Assembly (NCBI RefSeq): GCF_001552255.1
Contig: NZ_BCQV01000006.1
Location: 1-64,000, forward strand
Reading direction: 5' to 3'
From: Alicyclobacillus shizuokensis NBRC 103103
GTDB taxonomy: Bacteria > Bacillota > Bacilli > Alicyclobacillales > Alicyclobacillaceae
Length of the DNA: 64,000 nt
How positions within the stretch are numbered: position 1 is the first letter of the stretch; the number at the start of each line of letters is the position of its first letter. A program made the translations under genes and the position numbers. The notes below the pieces were generated by a model. It saw only the letters and a program-made list of their open reading frames with translations. It ran no database searches and was not told where the DNA came from. Of the stretch, positions 34,898 through 44,300 are shown one piece after another.

Positions 34898-37798
34898 ATG
34901 GGCGACACGCCGAAACGGCCATCGCGCGGACAAGCGGACCGCTGGCAGGCGATGTCCGACGAGCCGACGCAAGCGGCACGCTCGCAGCGGCCGCGCGGGC
35001 GCCGCATCGCCATCGCGATCGCAAAGATAGCGGCGATGTCTGTGGCCTCGCTGATTGTCCTCGCGTTGGGCGCCGGCATTGGCTACGCCAAGTCGCTGCT
35101 GAAAGGCTTACCCGCCATTTCGGCTGCGACTTTCACCGACCTCAGCCAGCCATCGGTCGTGTACGACCGCAACGGCCGGGTCATAGGAAAATTTGACAAG
35201 AATGGGGCGCGACAGCCCATCTCATCCATCCACCAGGTGTCCAACAGCCTTGTGGACGCTTTTGTAGCAGGAGAGGACAAGACCTTCTGGACGAACATCG
35301 GCATCAACCCCGTGGCGATGGGCAGGGCGCTGGTGCAGGATGTGCTGCATCACCACATCGAAAGCGGTGCCAGCACCATCACCCAGCAGACGGTGAAACT
35401 GGCGGTGTTTCCGGAGCAACAGCAGACTCTGCGCCGCAAGGTACAGGAAATCGCTCTGGCGCTGAAACTCAACCACATCCTCACGAAACCGGAAATCATG
35501 ACCGATTACATGAATTGGGTGTGGATGGGCAGCATGGGCGGACAGCAGGTGTACGGCGTCGAGGCGGCCTCGCAGATTCTCTTCCGCAAGAGCGCCAAAG
35601 ACCTCACTCTTCCGGAGGCGGCTTTCCTGGCCGCCATTCCGAACAACCCGGCGCAGCTCACGCCGTACCGCTATGATTCAAGCAAGCGGCGCTATGTGAT
35701 AGACCCGTCACCGGTGATTCCCAGACAACGCTACATTCTGGAACAAATGTTGAAGAACAAGATGATCACCAAGGCGCAATACGAAGATGCGGTGTCGTAC
35801 GACATTCAAAAAGACCTGCATCTGCCGCCGAAAGTATCCATTCAGTATCCCTATTTGATGAAGAGCGAAATTGAACCTTGGGTGACGCAACAGCTGGTCA
35901 AGCAAGGGCTGTACCCCAACAAGGCGGCGGCGGACGCGGCGCTCTCGACGGCCGGTTACAAGATTTACACCACATTCGATCTGAAGATTCAGGACCATAT
36001 GGACCAGGTCCTGAAAGATCCGAAGTTTTACGCAGGCACTACGGCGACGCGGATTGACGCCCAAGGTAAGCCGGAGAAGAACCTGTTTGAAGCGGGAGCG
36101 GCGTTGATAGACAATCACACCGGAGCCATCCTGGCGCTCGGCGGCGGCAACGGCAAGAGCGAAGTCGACCACTCCGATGTCCCGCGCTCACCGGGATCCG
36201 CCATCAAGCCGCTGGTCGACTACGGGCCCGCCCTGGACATGCACGCCATCACCGCCGCCACGCCGCTTGAGGACGTGCCGGTGTCTTGGTATAAGAATGG
36301 AGATGTCCACGACGACGACTTTCGCTGGCGCGGCGTGACCACCGTCCGCGACGCCCTGACGTATTCCTATAACGTGCCGGCCCTCGTGGTGCTGCACGAC
36401 ATCGGACCGCAAAACGGAACCAAGTACCTGGAGAAGATGGGCATTTACCCTGGACAAAAGACCCTGGATGGCCGTGTCACCCTGACGCGCGACGACATGT
36501 CCCATTTGTCCACGGCCATCGGCGGTCTCACCTACGGGCTGACCGTGCAACAGATGACCAGCGCCTACACCACGCTGGCCAACGAGGGTGTGTGGCACCA
36601 ATCCTATTTTGTGTCGAAAATCGTCGGGCGCGACGGCGAGACCGTATACCAAGCGCACCCGAAGGTGAACAAGGTGTTCTCTCCGCAGGCCACCTTTATC
36701 CTGGACGACATGCTGCGGGATGTCGTGACGAAGGGGACGGCTTCCGCCGTGGGCGGACATTTTCCTTCTCAATATATTTACGGCAAGACAGGAACCTCCG
36801 ACAACGAACACGACGGATGGTTCGTGGGATTCACTCAGGATTACACCCTCGGCCTGTGGACCGGATATGATTACGAGCGCCACATCCCGTCCACCATTTA
36901 TAACGAGAAGTTCACGATGTGGAACGACATCATGGATCCCCTGCTTCAGGAGCACCCGTCGACCAAGCCGTTGCCGCGGCCGTCCGGTTTGGTCCGTGTC
37001 GCGGTCTGCAAGGCGTCCGGTCAACTTCCGACAACCCTGTGCAAGGCGGACAACGACGTGGAGACCGAGTGGTTTATCCAGGGTACACAGCCGACCAAGA
37101 GGTGCGACGTGCACGTCCAGGTGCCGTATGTGGTGTACCACGGCAAGAAGTACCTGGCGACCACCAACACACCGGCCGACGAGATTCAGGTGGGCGTGTT
37201 CCTAAAACTCCCGTTCACCATACCGGCCGGCGTGCACACAGGGATTGATTCCCAATTGGCACCGACCCAGCCGGACCCGCGCGGCGGCCGCGTGCTGTCC
37301 GCGTTGTCCGATGCCGAGTTGGCCCAACGACCGGCTGCCCCGGTCGTGACGGCGGCCATCCGCGGCGATGGTGTCTGGCTGCGCTGGTCACGGGCTCAGG
37401 GAGCGTCCTCATACAGCGTTTGGCGATCCGTTCAACCCGATGGTCCTTATGTGAAAATCGCCGACGGGCTGACGGACACCCAGTACCTGGACCAGGCAGT
37501 TCCCCAGACAGCGGGGAAGGTGTACTACCGCGTCTATGCGGCCACGGCGTCGGGACTCTCGACGCCCTCGAACACAGCGGTCGTTGAGGCAAATCCGGGC
37601 GGAGGAAACGGAATCCCCGGCGACAATGCGGGACGCAACAGCGCCGGCAACGGGCTGGCGGGAGAAGGCGGCGGAAACTCGAACAACAGCCCTCCGCCGC
37701 CAGATACGGAAGCGCAGCCACCGGGAAATAGCGAGGCAAGTGGGGGATCAGGAGAAGCCCATTCAACTCCTCCATCTGGAGAAAACGGCGCGCACTGA
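34898..37798 (+). CDS. Class A penicillin-binding protein with fibronectin type III domain
   Basis: Bifunctional peptidoglycan glycosyltransferase/transpeptidase of 966 residues. A basic cytoplasmic tail precedes a membrane helix (about 40-62). The GT51 domain has catalytic Glu126 in AGEDKTFW, GASTITQQ and LRRKVQE; Asn133 stands where the EDxxFxxHxG motif usually has His. The transpeptidase has S434-AIK, S490-YN and K630-TGTS, all intact. A fibronectin type III domain (about 811-900) and a Gly/Asn/Pro/Ser-rich tail end the protein. ATG follows GGGGAGGAGG. Close to PonA/PBP1a of Bacilli; the longest gene in the window. Confidence 0.94.
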   Translation: MGDTPKRPSRGQADRWQAMSDEPTQAARSQRPRGRRIAIAIAKIAAMSVASLIVLALGAGIGYAKSLLKGLPAISAATFTDLSQPSVVYDRNGRVIGKFDKNGARQPISSIHQVSNSLVDAFVAGEDKTFWTNIGINPVAMGRALVQDVLHHHIESGASTITQQTVKLAVFPEQQQTLRRKVQEIALALKLNHILTKPEIMTDYMNWVWMGSMGGQQVYGVEAASQILFRKSAKDLTLPEAAFLAAIPNNPAQLTPYRYDSSKRRYVIDPSPVIPRQRYILEQMLKNKMITKAQYEDAVSYDIQKDLHLPPKVSIQYPYLMKSEIEPWVTQQLVKQGLYPNKAAADAALSTAGYKIYTTFDLKIQDHMDQVLKDPKFYAGTTATRIDAQGKPEKNLFEAGAALIDNHTGAILALGGGNGKSEVDHSDVPRSPGSAIKPLVDYGPALDMHAITAATPLEDVPVSWYKNGDVHDDDFRWRGVTTVRDALTYSYNVPALVVLHDIGPQNGTKYLEKMGIYPGQKTLDGRVTLTRDDMSHLSTAIGGLTYGLTVQQMTSAYTTLANEGVWHQSYFVSKIVGRDGETVYQAHPKVNKVFSPQATFILDDMLRDVVTKGTASAVGGHFPSQYIYGKTGTSDNEHDGWFVGFTQDYTLGLWTGYDYERHIPSTIYNEKFTMWNDIMDPLLQEHPSTKPLPRPSGLVRVAVCKASGQLPTTLCKADNDVETEWFIQGTQPTKRCDVHVQVPYVVYHGKKYLATTNTPADEIQVGVFLKLPFTIPAGVHTGIDSQLAPTQPDPRGGRVLSALSDAELAQRPAAPVVTAAIRGDGVWLRWSRAQGASSYSVWRSVQPDGPYVKIADGLTDTQYLDQAVPQTAGKVYYRVYAATASGLSTPSNTAVVEANPGGGNGIPGDNAGRNSAGNGLAGEGGGNSNNSPPPPDTEAQPPGNSEASGGSGEAHSTPPSGENGAH

Positions 37799-37840
37799 CT
37801 CCGAGACTCGCCACCTGGAGAAACCACGGCCGAAATGACA

Positions 37841-37882
37841 AGGGGCTGCTTCAAGTGCCTTGGACACTGTGGGGCAGCCCCT
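37841..37882. terminator. Bidirectional hairpin between the PBP gene and mutS2
   Basis: AGGGGCTGC (37841-37849) pairs perfectly with GCAGCCCCT (37874-37882) across 24 bases that can partly pair (AGTG...CACT). Converging genes end on both sides; T-tracts are weak (GCTTT on plus, TTGTCATTT on minus). Confidence 0.65.
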
Positions 37883-37893
37883 GCTTTACACGG

Positions 37894-40230
37894 TTAGAGG
37901 GCCAGGGTGACGATGGTGGCGCCGTCTCCGCCCTCTCCGGGGCCGCCGGGCACCCAAGAACTGACGTGGCGATGGGCGCTGAGGAAGCGGCGGACGCCGT
38001 CGCGCAGGGCACCCGTTCCTTTGCCGTGGATGATGGTCACCCGTGGCAGCCGGGCCACCACCGCGTCATCGAGGTACTTGTCCAGCCTGTGCACCGCTTC
38101 TTCCACCGTCTCGCCGCGTACATCCATCTGCAGTGGCACCGACTTGACGGCGCTGCGGCGCACACCGGTGGATTTTGGCGCCGGCGCCGGCCGATTCAGC
38201 ACCTCGACCTCGTTCGCCGCCACCTTCATCCGCAACAGCCCTAGCTGCACCACCAGTTCCCGCCCGTCCGCAGAAACCTCCAGCACTTCTCCTTTTTGCC
38301 CCACCGAGGCCACGCGCACCAGGGTGCCCGGAACCAGAGCCCCCACGTGGGCCGCAGGTGTCGCGGATACAGCCCTCTCTCCCGGCTCCGGCCGCGCTTC
38401 GTCCAGACGCTTGCGCAGAGCCACCAGCTCGTGGTCCTTCACCGTCTCGGCTCGGAGCTGCCGCAGCTCCTGGATGACCGATTCAGCCTCCCGACGGGCA
38501 GATTCGAGAATCCGTTCCGCTGCGGCTGTCGCGGCCGCCTGCTGCTGCCTCACCTGCTCATCCAAGGCGCGTGTCCGACGTTCCCAGTCTTCTCGCAGCT
38601 TCTGAGCCCGAGCTTTCTCCTCCGTCGCTTGGGCGAGGGCGCGGTCCGCCTCTTTACGCGCCGTCTCCATCTTGGCGATGATGTCCTCCATCTGCACGTT
38701 CGTGTCCGCGATCCCCTGTCGCGCCCGCTCAATCACCGTCTCCGGCAGACCCAGCCGCGCAGCGATGGTCAGCGCGTTCGAGCGCCCTGGCACACCCATG
38801 CGCAGGCGATACGTGGGACGCAGGGTATCGACGTCGAACTCGACGCTGGCGTTCATGGCCGACGGGTGGGAGAAGGCGTACGCCTTCAATTCGGGATAGT
38901 GTGTGGTCGCCACGACGCGGCTGCCACGTGCGTAAAACTCGTCCAGGATGGCCATGGCCAGGGCCGCGCCCTCGGACGGATCGGTCCCCGCGCCCAGCTC
39001 GTCGAGCAGCACCAGACTGTGCTCACCCGCCGTTTGCAACATGGAAACGATATTGCGCATGTGTGAAGAAAAGGTGGACAGGCTTTGCTCGATGCTCTGC
39101 TCATCGCCGATATCCACACAGATCTCATGGCACCAAGCGACCTCGCTCGGCCTCTGGGTGGGCAGAAAACAGCCACACATCGCCAACAGGGTGAGCAGAC
39201 CCACTGTCTTCAGGGTCACCGTCTTGCCGCCCGTGTTGGGACCGGTAAGGATGAGCAGTCGGAACGACTCCCCCAGGCTCATGTCGAGCGGGACCGCTTC
39301 GCCGCGGGGCAACAGCGGATGGCGAGCGCGACGCAGGTGCCAGACGCCATCCCGACGAATGATGGGACGCTGGGCATCCTCGCGCCGGGCCCAGTCGGCT
39401 TTCGCAAACCAACTGTCCAGGCGGGCGACCACATTCAGGTTCTCCTCGCAGACATCCGCCACGCCGCCGACGGCCTGCGACAGTTCGTGGAGAATGCGCT
39501 CGATTTCGCGTTCCTCCTCCACAGCCAGCCGCTCCGCCCGTTGATTCTGCTCGACCACGGCCTGGGGTTCAACAAACACGGTCGCACCCGAGGCCGAGTA
39601 GTCCCGGATGATGCCGCGGATTTGGTTCTTAAACTCCACCCGGACCGGCAGACAGAGACTGTTGCCGCGCATGGCAATGACGGGATCCTGCAAGATTTTC
39701 TGGTGCGAGCGGAGGAAGCCGTCCAGCACCTCCCGGACACGCGCTTGGATGGCGCGGCGCTCACTGCGCAGCCGACGCAGAGTGGGGCTGGCCTGGTCTA
39801 GGACGGTACCGTCCACATCGATGGCGTGGCGGATCTGTTCTTCGACGGCGCGCGTAGGCGTCAGCCTCTGCGCCGCTTCAGTGAGGGATGGCCAGGACGT
39901 CCCGTGCCGCTCAATGAACTGGCGGATGCGGCGCACCGCCTCCATGACGTCGGCAATGGCCACCAACGCCTCCGGACTGAGCGTGCCGCCGATGCGTATA
40001 CTGCGCAGACTGCCGCGCACGTCGGTGATGCCACCAAACGGAGGCGGCCCAAACCGAAGCAGCATTTGCAGAGACTCATCCACGGCGGTCAGTTCCCGCT
40101 CCGCGTCCTCAGGCACGGCGAAGCAGCGCAGGCCCAACAGTCGTTCCCGGCCGAGGGAAGTGGCCGCGCGCTCCGCCATCCGCTCGATGACCTTGTCAAA
40201 TTCAAGTAAGATATATGTGCGTTCGTCCAT
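37894..40230 (-). CDS. mutS2: MutS2 endonuclease/ribosome-rescue ATPase
   Basis: MutS-like ATPase without the mismatch-recognition domain; in B. subtilis MutS2 limits or promotes recombination and also splits collided ribosomes. The 778-residue product has core and lever regions, Walker A LTGPNTGGKTV (about 333-343), Walker B LVLLDELGAGTDPSEG, a long coiled coil (about 510-640), and a C-terminal Smr nuclease domain with MDVRGETVEEAV and TIIHGKGTGALR. ATG at 40230 is preceded by GGAG; the longer open frame upstream is not supported by the family. Confidence 0.95.
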   Translation of the reverse strand: MDERTYILLEFDKVIERMAERAATSLGRERLLGLRCFAVPEDAERELTAVDESLQMLLRFGPPPFGGITDVRGSLRSIRIGGTLSPEALVAIADVMEAVRRIRQFIERHGTSWPSLTEAAQRLTPTRAVEEQIRHAIDVDGTVLDQASPTLRRLRSERRAIQARVREVLDGFLRSHQKILQDPVIAMRGNSLCLPVRVEFKNQIRGIIRDYSASGATVFVEPQAVVEQNQRAERLAVEEEREIERILHELSQAVGGVADVCEENLNVVARLDSWFAKADWARREDAQRPIIRRDGVWHLRRARHPLLPRGEAVPLDMSLGESFRLLILTGPNTGGKTVTLKTVGLLTLLAMCGCFLPTQRPSEVAWCHEICVDIGDEQSIEQSLSTFSSHMRNIVSMLQTAGEHSLVLLDELGAGTDPSEGAALAMAILDEFYARGSRVVATTHYPELKAYAFSHPSAMNASVEFDVDTLRPTYRLRMGVPGRSNALTIAARLGLPETVIERARQGIADTNVQMEDIIAKMETARKEADRALAQATEEKARAQKLREDWERRTRALDEQVRQQQAAATAAAERILESARREAESVIQELRQLRAETVKDHELVALRKRLDEARPEPGERAVSATPAAHVGALVPGTLVRVASVGQKGEVLEVSADGRELVVQLGLLRMKVAANEVEVLNRPAPAPKSTGVRRSAVKSVPLQMDVRGETVEEAVHRLDKYLDDAVVARLPRVTIIHGKGTGALRDGVRRFLSAHRHVSSWVPGGPGEGGDGATIVTLAL

Positions 40231-40320
40231 ACTGGCTCCGTTATCCTCGCTTCCAGCACCGCCGCGCCGCTGTGCGTGCAGCCCGGCCCGACGGCGTCCA
40301 GTGGTCGCAAGTTCCAACCC

Positions 40321-40329
40321 ATTGTAGCA
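40321..40329 (-). promoter_or_regulatory. Candidate extended -10 promoter of mutS2
   Basis: On the minus strand TGCTACAAT (40329-40321) gives an extended -10 about 90 bases upstream of the mutS2 start. No good -35 box is present. Confidence 0.35.
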
Positions 40330-40388
40330 CATGAGTCGGGCAGGTTGCGGACAGCCTATGGGTACAACGCATGGAAAGGAGGAGCGGC

Positions 40389-40736
40389 ATGAACTGGCTG
40401 GGAACGATTGTCCGCTTCATCGTATCCGCTCTGGTCCTGATGTTTGTCGGCTTTTTGGTGCCCGGGTTTGCAGTCGTGAACTTCTGGACTGCACTGGTCG
40501 CTGCTGTCGTCATCGCCCTGTTGGGTTGGGCAGTGGAGGCTCTGTTTGGGCGCCGGGTCTCTCCATACGGGCGAGGACTGGTCGGGTTCATCGTCAGTGC
40601 AGTCATCATCTACCTGACCCAACTGGTGGTTCCAGGGATGCGCGTCACCGTGCTCGGGGCATTGCTGGCCTCGTTGGTGATTGGCATCATCGACTTGTTT
40701 GTTCCGACAGAGTTCCGCCGCGGCCGCGACACCTGA
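40389..40736 (+). CDS. Four-helix small membrane protein of the phage-holin superfamily IV (YvlD-like)
   Basis: The 115-residue protein begins MNWLGTIVRFIVSALVLMFV and has four predicted helices with the conserved GFLVPGFAVVNFWTALVAA and the central basic loop RRVSPYGRG, as in PF04020 proteins such as YvlD. ATG at 40389 follows AAAGGAGGAG; the open frame six codons earlier is not needed. Despite the family name it is a chromosomal housekeeping-type gene with no phage genes around it. Function is unknown. It lies between mutS2 and cvpA, where B. subtilis has polX. Confidence 0.85.
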   Translation: MNWLGTIVRFIVSALVLMFVGFLVPGFAVVNFWTALVAAVVIALLGWAVEALFGRRVSPYGRGLVGFIVSAVIIYLTQLVVPGMRVTVLGALLASLVIGIIDLFVPTEFRRGRDT

Positions 40737-40770
40737 GCCCGCTGGGCAAAAACAGTTGCTGAGTCGAAAG

Positions 40771-40799
40771 GAGACGATCCCGCTGGACCGGATCGTCTC
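40771..40799. terminator. Terminator between the YvlD-like gene and cvpA
   Basis: GAGACGATCC and GGATCGTCTC form a perfect ten-base stem with a nine-base loop. TGTTCTTG follows on the plus strand and CTTTCG on the minus strand, so it can serve both converging genes. Confidence 0.82.
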
Positions 40800-40811
40800 T
40801 GTTCTTGTCCG

Positions 40812-41339
40812 CTATGTTGTTTCCACCGTCGTGGTTTGCGTCTGTCCGTAAGGGGCAAAGTGCCGGTCTTCAAACCAGGTGGCAATCGCCGAATGGTTCA
40901 GTTGCTGCTGCAACCGCGGATTCTGCACATAGTGCAGAACCAAGGTCAAAACGTACACCACGGCGAGCGCCAACACAGCGCCGACCAAAAGTCCCGCCAG
41001 TCGATTGAGCGTGGAGAGTACAGGGAGTCGGAACAAGCTGTCCATAGCGCCAATCACCACCCGAACCACGAGAAGAATCACGACGAAGGCCAGGAAGAAG
41101 GCGATGGCACCGTTGACGTCCCCAAGCCACCGGCCCAACCCAGATCCGACCGGATTCGGCCCGCCATGCAGGGATCCAATCATCTGGGCCAGGTACGGGC
41201 GTAGCCACATCGCTCCCGCGTAGGCGGCCACCACACCCGCCAAACGCATCACGCTACGAAAGAGCCCCTGCTGATAACCACGAATGGCGCCGACCACGAC
41301 GATGACTGTCACAATCAAATCAAACAGGTCCAAGCACAC
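40812..41339 (-). CDS. CvpA family membrane protein
   Basis: The 175-residue product has four predicted membrane helices, with DLFDLIVTVIVVVGAIRGYQQGL at the start and GAIAFFLAFVVILLVVRVV and GLLVGAVLALAVVYVLTLVL later, typical for CvpA/YshB proteins. The C-terminus ends with a hydrophilic threonine-rich stretch. GTG at 41339 follows GGAGCGGGG. In B. subtilis yshB and zapA lie in the same order between mutS2 and pheT. E. coli CvpA is needed for colicin V production and affects envelope stress; the role here is unknown. Confidence 0.88.
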   Translation of the reverse strand: MCLDLFDLIVTVIVVVGAIRGYQQGLFRSVMRLAGVVAAYAGAMWLRPYLAQMIGSLHGGPNPVGSGLGRWLGDVNGAIAFFLAFVVILLVVRVVIGAMDSLFRLPVLSTLNRLAGLLVGAVLALAVVYVLTLVLHYVQNPRLQQQLNHSAIATWFEDRHFAPYGQTQTTTVETT

Positions 41340-41357
41340 ACCCCGCTCCCGGCTACG

Positions 41358-41657
41358 TCAAGGATTTTCATCGGGGCCGTCGGACTCCTTCGTGGCGACG
41401 GCCGTCTGGTCGTCCAACAAGGCCAGCAGTTCCTCGTATTCATTCTGCAGACGAATCAATTCATCCGCCAGATTGATAGCCGCGAGCACGGCCACACGCC
41501 GCGATTCAAGCTGGGGGTTTGCCTTGGCCACCTGCTCCATCACCGCGTCCACCTTGTCTGCCACCTGGCGCAGATGAGCCACGGATGCATTTCCGCGGAG
41601 CGTATACTCAGTGCCAAGAATGAAGACGCGCGCGCGGTTTACCTCTTCTTTCGCCAC
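41358..41657 (-). CDS. zapA: Cell division protein ZapA
   Basis: Small cytoplasmic protein (99 residues) that stabilises FtsZ bundles. The N-terminal globular part has VFILGTEYTLRGNASVAHLRQVADKVDAVM and the C-terminal half is a coiled coil (RRVAVLAAINLADELIRLQNEYEELLALL), ending in an acidic tail. GTG at 41657 follows GGGGGG. Conserved position between pheT and cvpA. Confidence 0.93.
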   Translation of the reverse strand: MAKEEVNRARVFILGTEYTLRGNASVAHLRQVADKVDAVMEQVAKANPQLESRRVAVLAAINLADELIRLQNEYEELLALLDDQTAVATKESDGPDENP

Positions 41658-41786
41658 GGATAGCCCCCCATCGAATGAGCAATCAGATGAGCATGCGTTT
41701 CATCCCTCATGGTTACAGGGTTCGTGCAAGGGTGGCCAAACTCCTGCAAAAGCGCCCGTTTTCCCGTGGGCCCGGGTCAAGGGGAC

Positions 41787-44261
41787 TCACTCGGCCCCGG
41801 CTTCTCTCTCACCGCGCAGGCGGGCGCCAAACGCCTGCTCCCACGCCCTGAGTATGGCCCGTTCGACGGCTTCCGTTTCCTCGTCCGTGAGGGTCCGCTC
41901 ATCCGATTGGTACGTGAACGCCACCGCCATACTCTTTTGACCCTCGGGCACACCCGGGCCCACGTAGACGTCAAACACGCGACAGTCCTGCAGGATGTCT
42001 CCAGCTTGCTCGGCCGCCTGAGCCGCCTTGGCCAGCAACTGCGCACTGGACACCTCTTGCGGCACCAACACCGCCAGGTCGCGGCGGACAGCCGGATACC
42101 GGGGCAGGGTTTGCGCCTTCCAGGCGCCGCCCAGGCACGCTTCCAACTTGTGCAGGTCAAACTCGGCGTAGACCGCCCCGCCTATCCCCAGCCGCTGTAC
42201 AGTTTCGGGATGCAATTCACCCACCGTTCCCACCTGCAATTCCCTGTCGATCCGTACGCAGGCTGCGCGGCCCGGGTGCAGCCAGGGCGCGTCCCTGTCT
42301 TGAATCGGAACAAAATCGGCCCGCATCCCCAACCCGAGGCTGGTCAACCAAGCTTCCAACACGCCCTTCGCGTCGTAAAAATCGTACGCGCGCGCCGCCT
42401 GCCACAGCCGCACTGGCTGCTCGCCAAACCACAGCCCCGCCCATTGCTCAACCTCCTGTGGCTGCTCCCGCAGCGGCAACTCGAGCGGCCAATAGACGCG
42501 CCCAATCTCGAAAATGCTGCCCCCCACCATACCGTGGCTGAGATTGTATGCGGCCACTTGGGCCAAGCCGGGCAGCATATGCGTGCGCAGGGCCATTCGC
42601 TCGTCAGACATCGGCCGCAAGAGCGGAATCATCTTCCGGTACGGGGAATCTTCTGCCAGCCGCAGGGCGTTCAGCTGATCCGGATGCCCCAGGGTGTATG
42701 TGAACACTTCGTTCATCCCCAGCCCGGCCAAAATCTCGCGCGTCCACTTGCGCAGCCGCTGGGCTTGTGTCCGCATTCCCACGGTCGTCGGACCCAGCGG
42801 CAGGGTTGCCGGGATGTCGTCGTAGCCGTGAATGCGGCCAATCTCCTCCACCAGATCTGCCTCCAGACGGATGTCGGCCCGCCGCGTCGGCACCCTAACC
42901 TGCCACTTTTCCTCCGATACCCGTTCGACGGAGAAGCCCAGGCGGCGAAAAATCTGAGCCATCTCTGTTGCCGCCAAATCGGTGCCCAGGAGTTGGTTGG
43001 CGCGCTGAGGCGAGAAATCAACCATCGGCGGCTGTGGCCGCCGCTCCTGCTCAGCGCACACGACGCCGCCCACAGGCGCGGCGCCCGCCAACTCCTGCAA
43101 CAACTGGCGGGCGCGCAGCAGCGCGCCGCGGACCGCGACCGGATCAATCCCCTTCTCAAAGCGTTGCTGCGCCTCCGAACGCAGACCCAGCTTTTGTCCG
43201 GTACGCCGCACACTGGCCGGGTCAAAAGCGGCCGATTCGAGAACCACCCGGCGCGTGGACGCGGTGATCTCCGAATTTTCACCGCCCATCACGCCGGCGA
43301 TGCCGATGGCCCGCTGTGCATCGGAGATCACGATGACATCCTCGTCCAACAGCCGCTCCTGCCCGTCCAGTGTGACCAATCGCTCCCCCGGCTGCGCTTG
43401 ACGCACGACGATGGTCCCCTGCCGCACTTCGTCAAAGTCAAACGCGTGCAGCGGCTGTCCCCATTCCAGCATCACGTAGTTGGTGACGTCGACGACCACA
43501 TCAATCGGACGCACACCCATCGCCAACAGGCGCATCTGCATCCACAGCGGCGACGGCCCGCCGGCGATGCCGGTCACGACCTGCGCCTCGTAACGGGGAC
43601 AGCGGGGTGTTCTGAGCTCAATGCGCACGGGAGACGCGCCCGCATCCAGCACCTCGCTCCCCAGGTCAGGTTCCGGAAAGCGCAGCGGCCGCTCCAGGAG
43701 CGCCGCCGCCTCATACGCCAACCCGCGCAGCGACAGGCAGTCACTGCGGTTGGGCGTCAGGCTGAGGTCGAGGATGACGTCGTCGAGCCCCAACAGCGGC
43801 GCCACGTCCGCGCCCACCGGGGCGTCGTCGGGCAACAGGTATAACCCCTCAGTCTGGGCCTTGGGCAGCCAGCGCACCTCCAGCCCAATCTCCTGGGCAG
43901 AACAGAGCATGCCCTGCGACTCGACTCCCCGCAGCTTGGCCTGGCCGATTCGCCCACCTGGCAACTGGGCCCCGACCAAAGCCGTGGGCACCCTTTGCCC
44001 CGGGGCGACGTTGGGCGCACCGCAGACAATCGTCAGCAAGGTGTCCTGTCCCACGTCCACCGTGCAGACCTTCAGCCGGTCCGCATTGGGGTGCGCATCA
44101 CACGTCACCACACGCCCGACGACCACCCGTTCCAACCGTTCCACGCGCGGACTGACAGATTCCACCTCAATGCCGGCGCTGGTCAGGGCATCGGCCAGCG
44201 CTTGCGGCGAGACTCCGTCCAAATCGACATACTCGGACAGCCATTGATACGAGACTCTCAT
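41787..44261 (-). CDS. pheT: Phenylalanyl-tRNA synthetase beta chain
   Basis: Editing and tRNA-binding subunit of PheRS, 824 residues. Domains in order: tRNA-binding OB fold (about 40-150, with GRVVTCDAHPNADRLKVC), B1/B5, editing B3/B4 (about 210-390), B5 with RIHGYDDIPATLP, the catalytic-like core with HMLPGLAQVAAYNLSHG, and the C-terminal FDX-ACB anticodon-binding domain with PRYPAVRRDLAVLV. Follows pheS by 39 bases and shares its T-box leader. Confidence 0.97.
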   Translation of the reverse strand: MRVSYQWLSEYVDLDGVSPQALADALTSAGIEVESVSPRVERLERVVVGRVVTCDAHPNADRLKVCTVDVGQDTLLTIVCGAPNVAPGQRVPTALVGAQLPGGRIGQAKLRGVESQGMLCSAQEIGLEVRWLPKAQTEGLYLLPDDAPVGADVAPLLGLDDVILDLSLTPNRSDCLSLRGLAYEAAALLERPLRFPEPDLGSEVLDAGASPVRIELRTPRCPRYEAQVVTGIAGGPSPLWMQMRLLAMGVRPIDVVVDVTNYVMLEWGQPLHAFDFDEVRQGTIVVRQAQPGERLVTLDGQERLLDEDVIVISDAQRAIGIAGVMGGENSEITASTRRVVLESAAFDPASVRRTGQKLGLRSEAQQRFEKGIDPVAVRGALLRARQLLQELAGAAPVGGVVCAEQERRPQPPMVDFSPQRANQLLGTDLAATEMAQIFRRLGFSVERVSEEKWQVRVPTRRADIRLEADLVEEIGRIHGYDDIPATLPLGPTTVGMRTQAQRLRKWTREILAGLGMNEVFTYTLGHPDQLNALRLAEDSPYRKMIPLLRPMSDERMALRTHMLPGLAQVAAYNLSHGMVGGSIFEIGRVYWPLELPLREQPQEVEQWAGLWFGEQPVRLWQAARAYDFYDAKGVLEAWLTSLGLGMRADFVPIQDRDAPWLHPGRAACVRIDRELQVGTVGELHPETVQRLGIGGAVYAEFDLHKLEACLGGAWKAQTLPRYPAVRRDLAVLVPQEVSSAQLLAKAAQAAEQAGDILQDCRVFDVYVGPGVPEGQKSMAVAFTYQSDERTLTDEETEAVERAILRAWEQAFGARLRGEREAGAE

Positions 44262-44300
44262 ACCTTTCTCCCCTCATCCTCGGCAGCATCGGGCATCTCT

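Noticed and set aside
40389-40736. Prophage holin
   Set aside because: The family name contains holin, but no phage genes, integrase or attachment sites lie nearby; it belongs to the chromosomal YvlD group.
41709-43844. 711-residue plus-strand frame opposite pheT
   Set aside because: Shadow of pheT; composition is rich in Arg, His, Gln and Pro as expected for the complement of a GC-rich gene.
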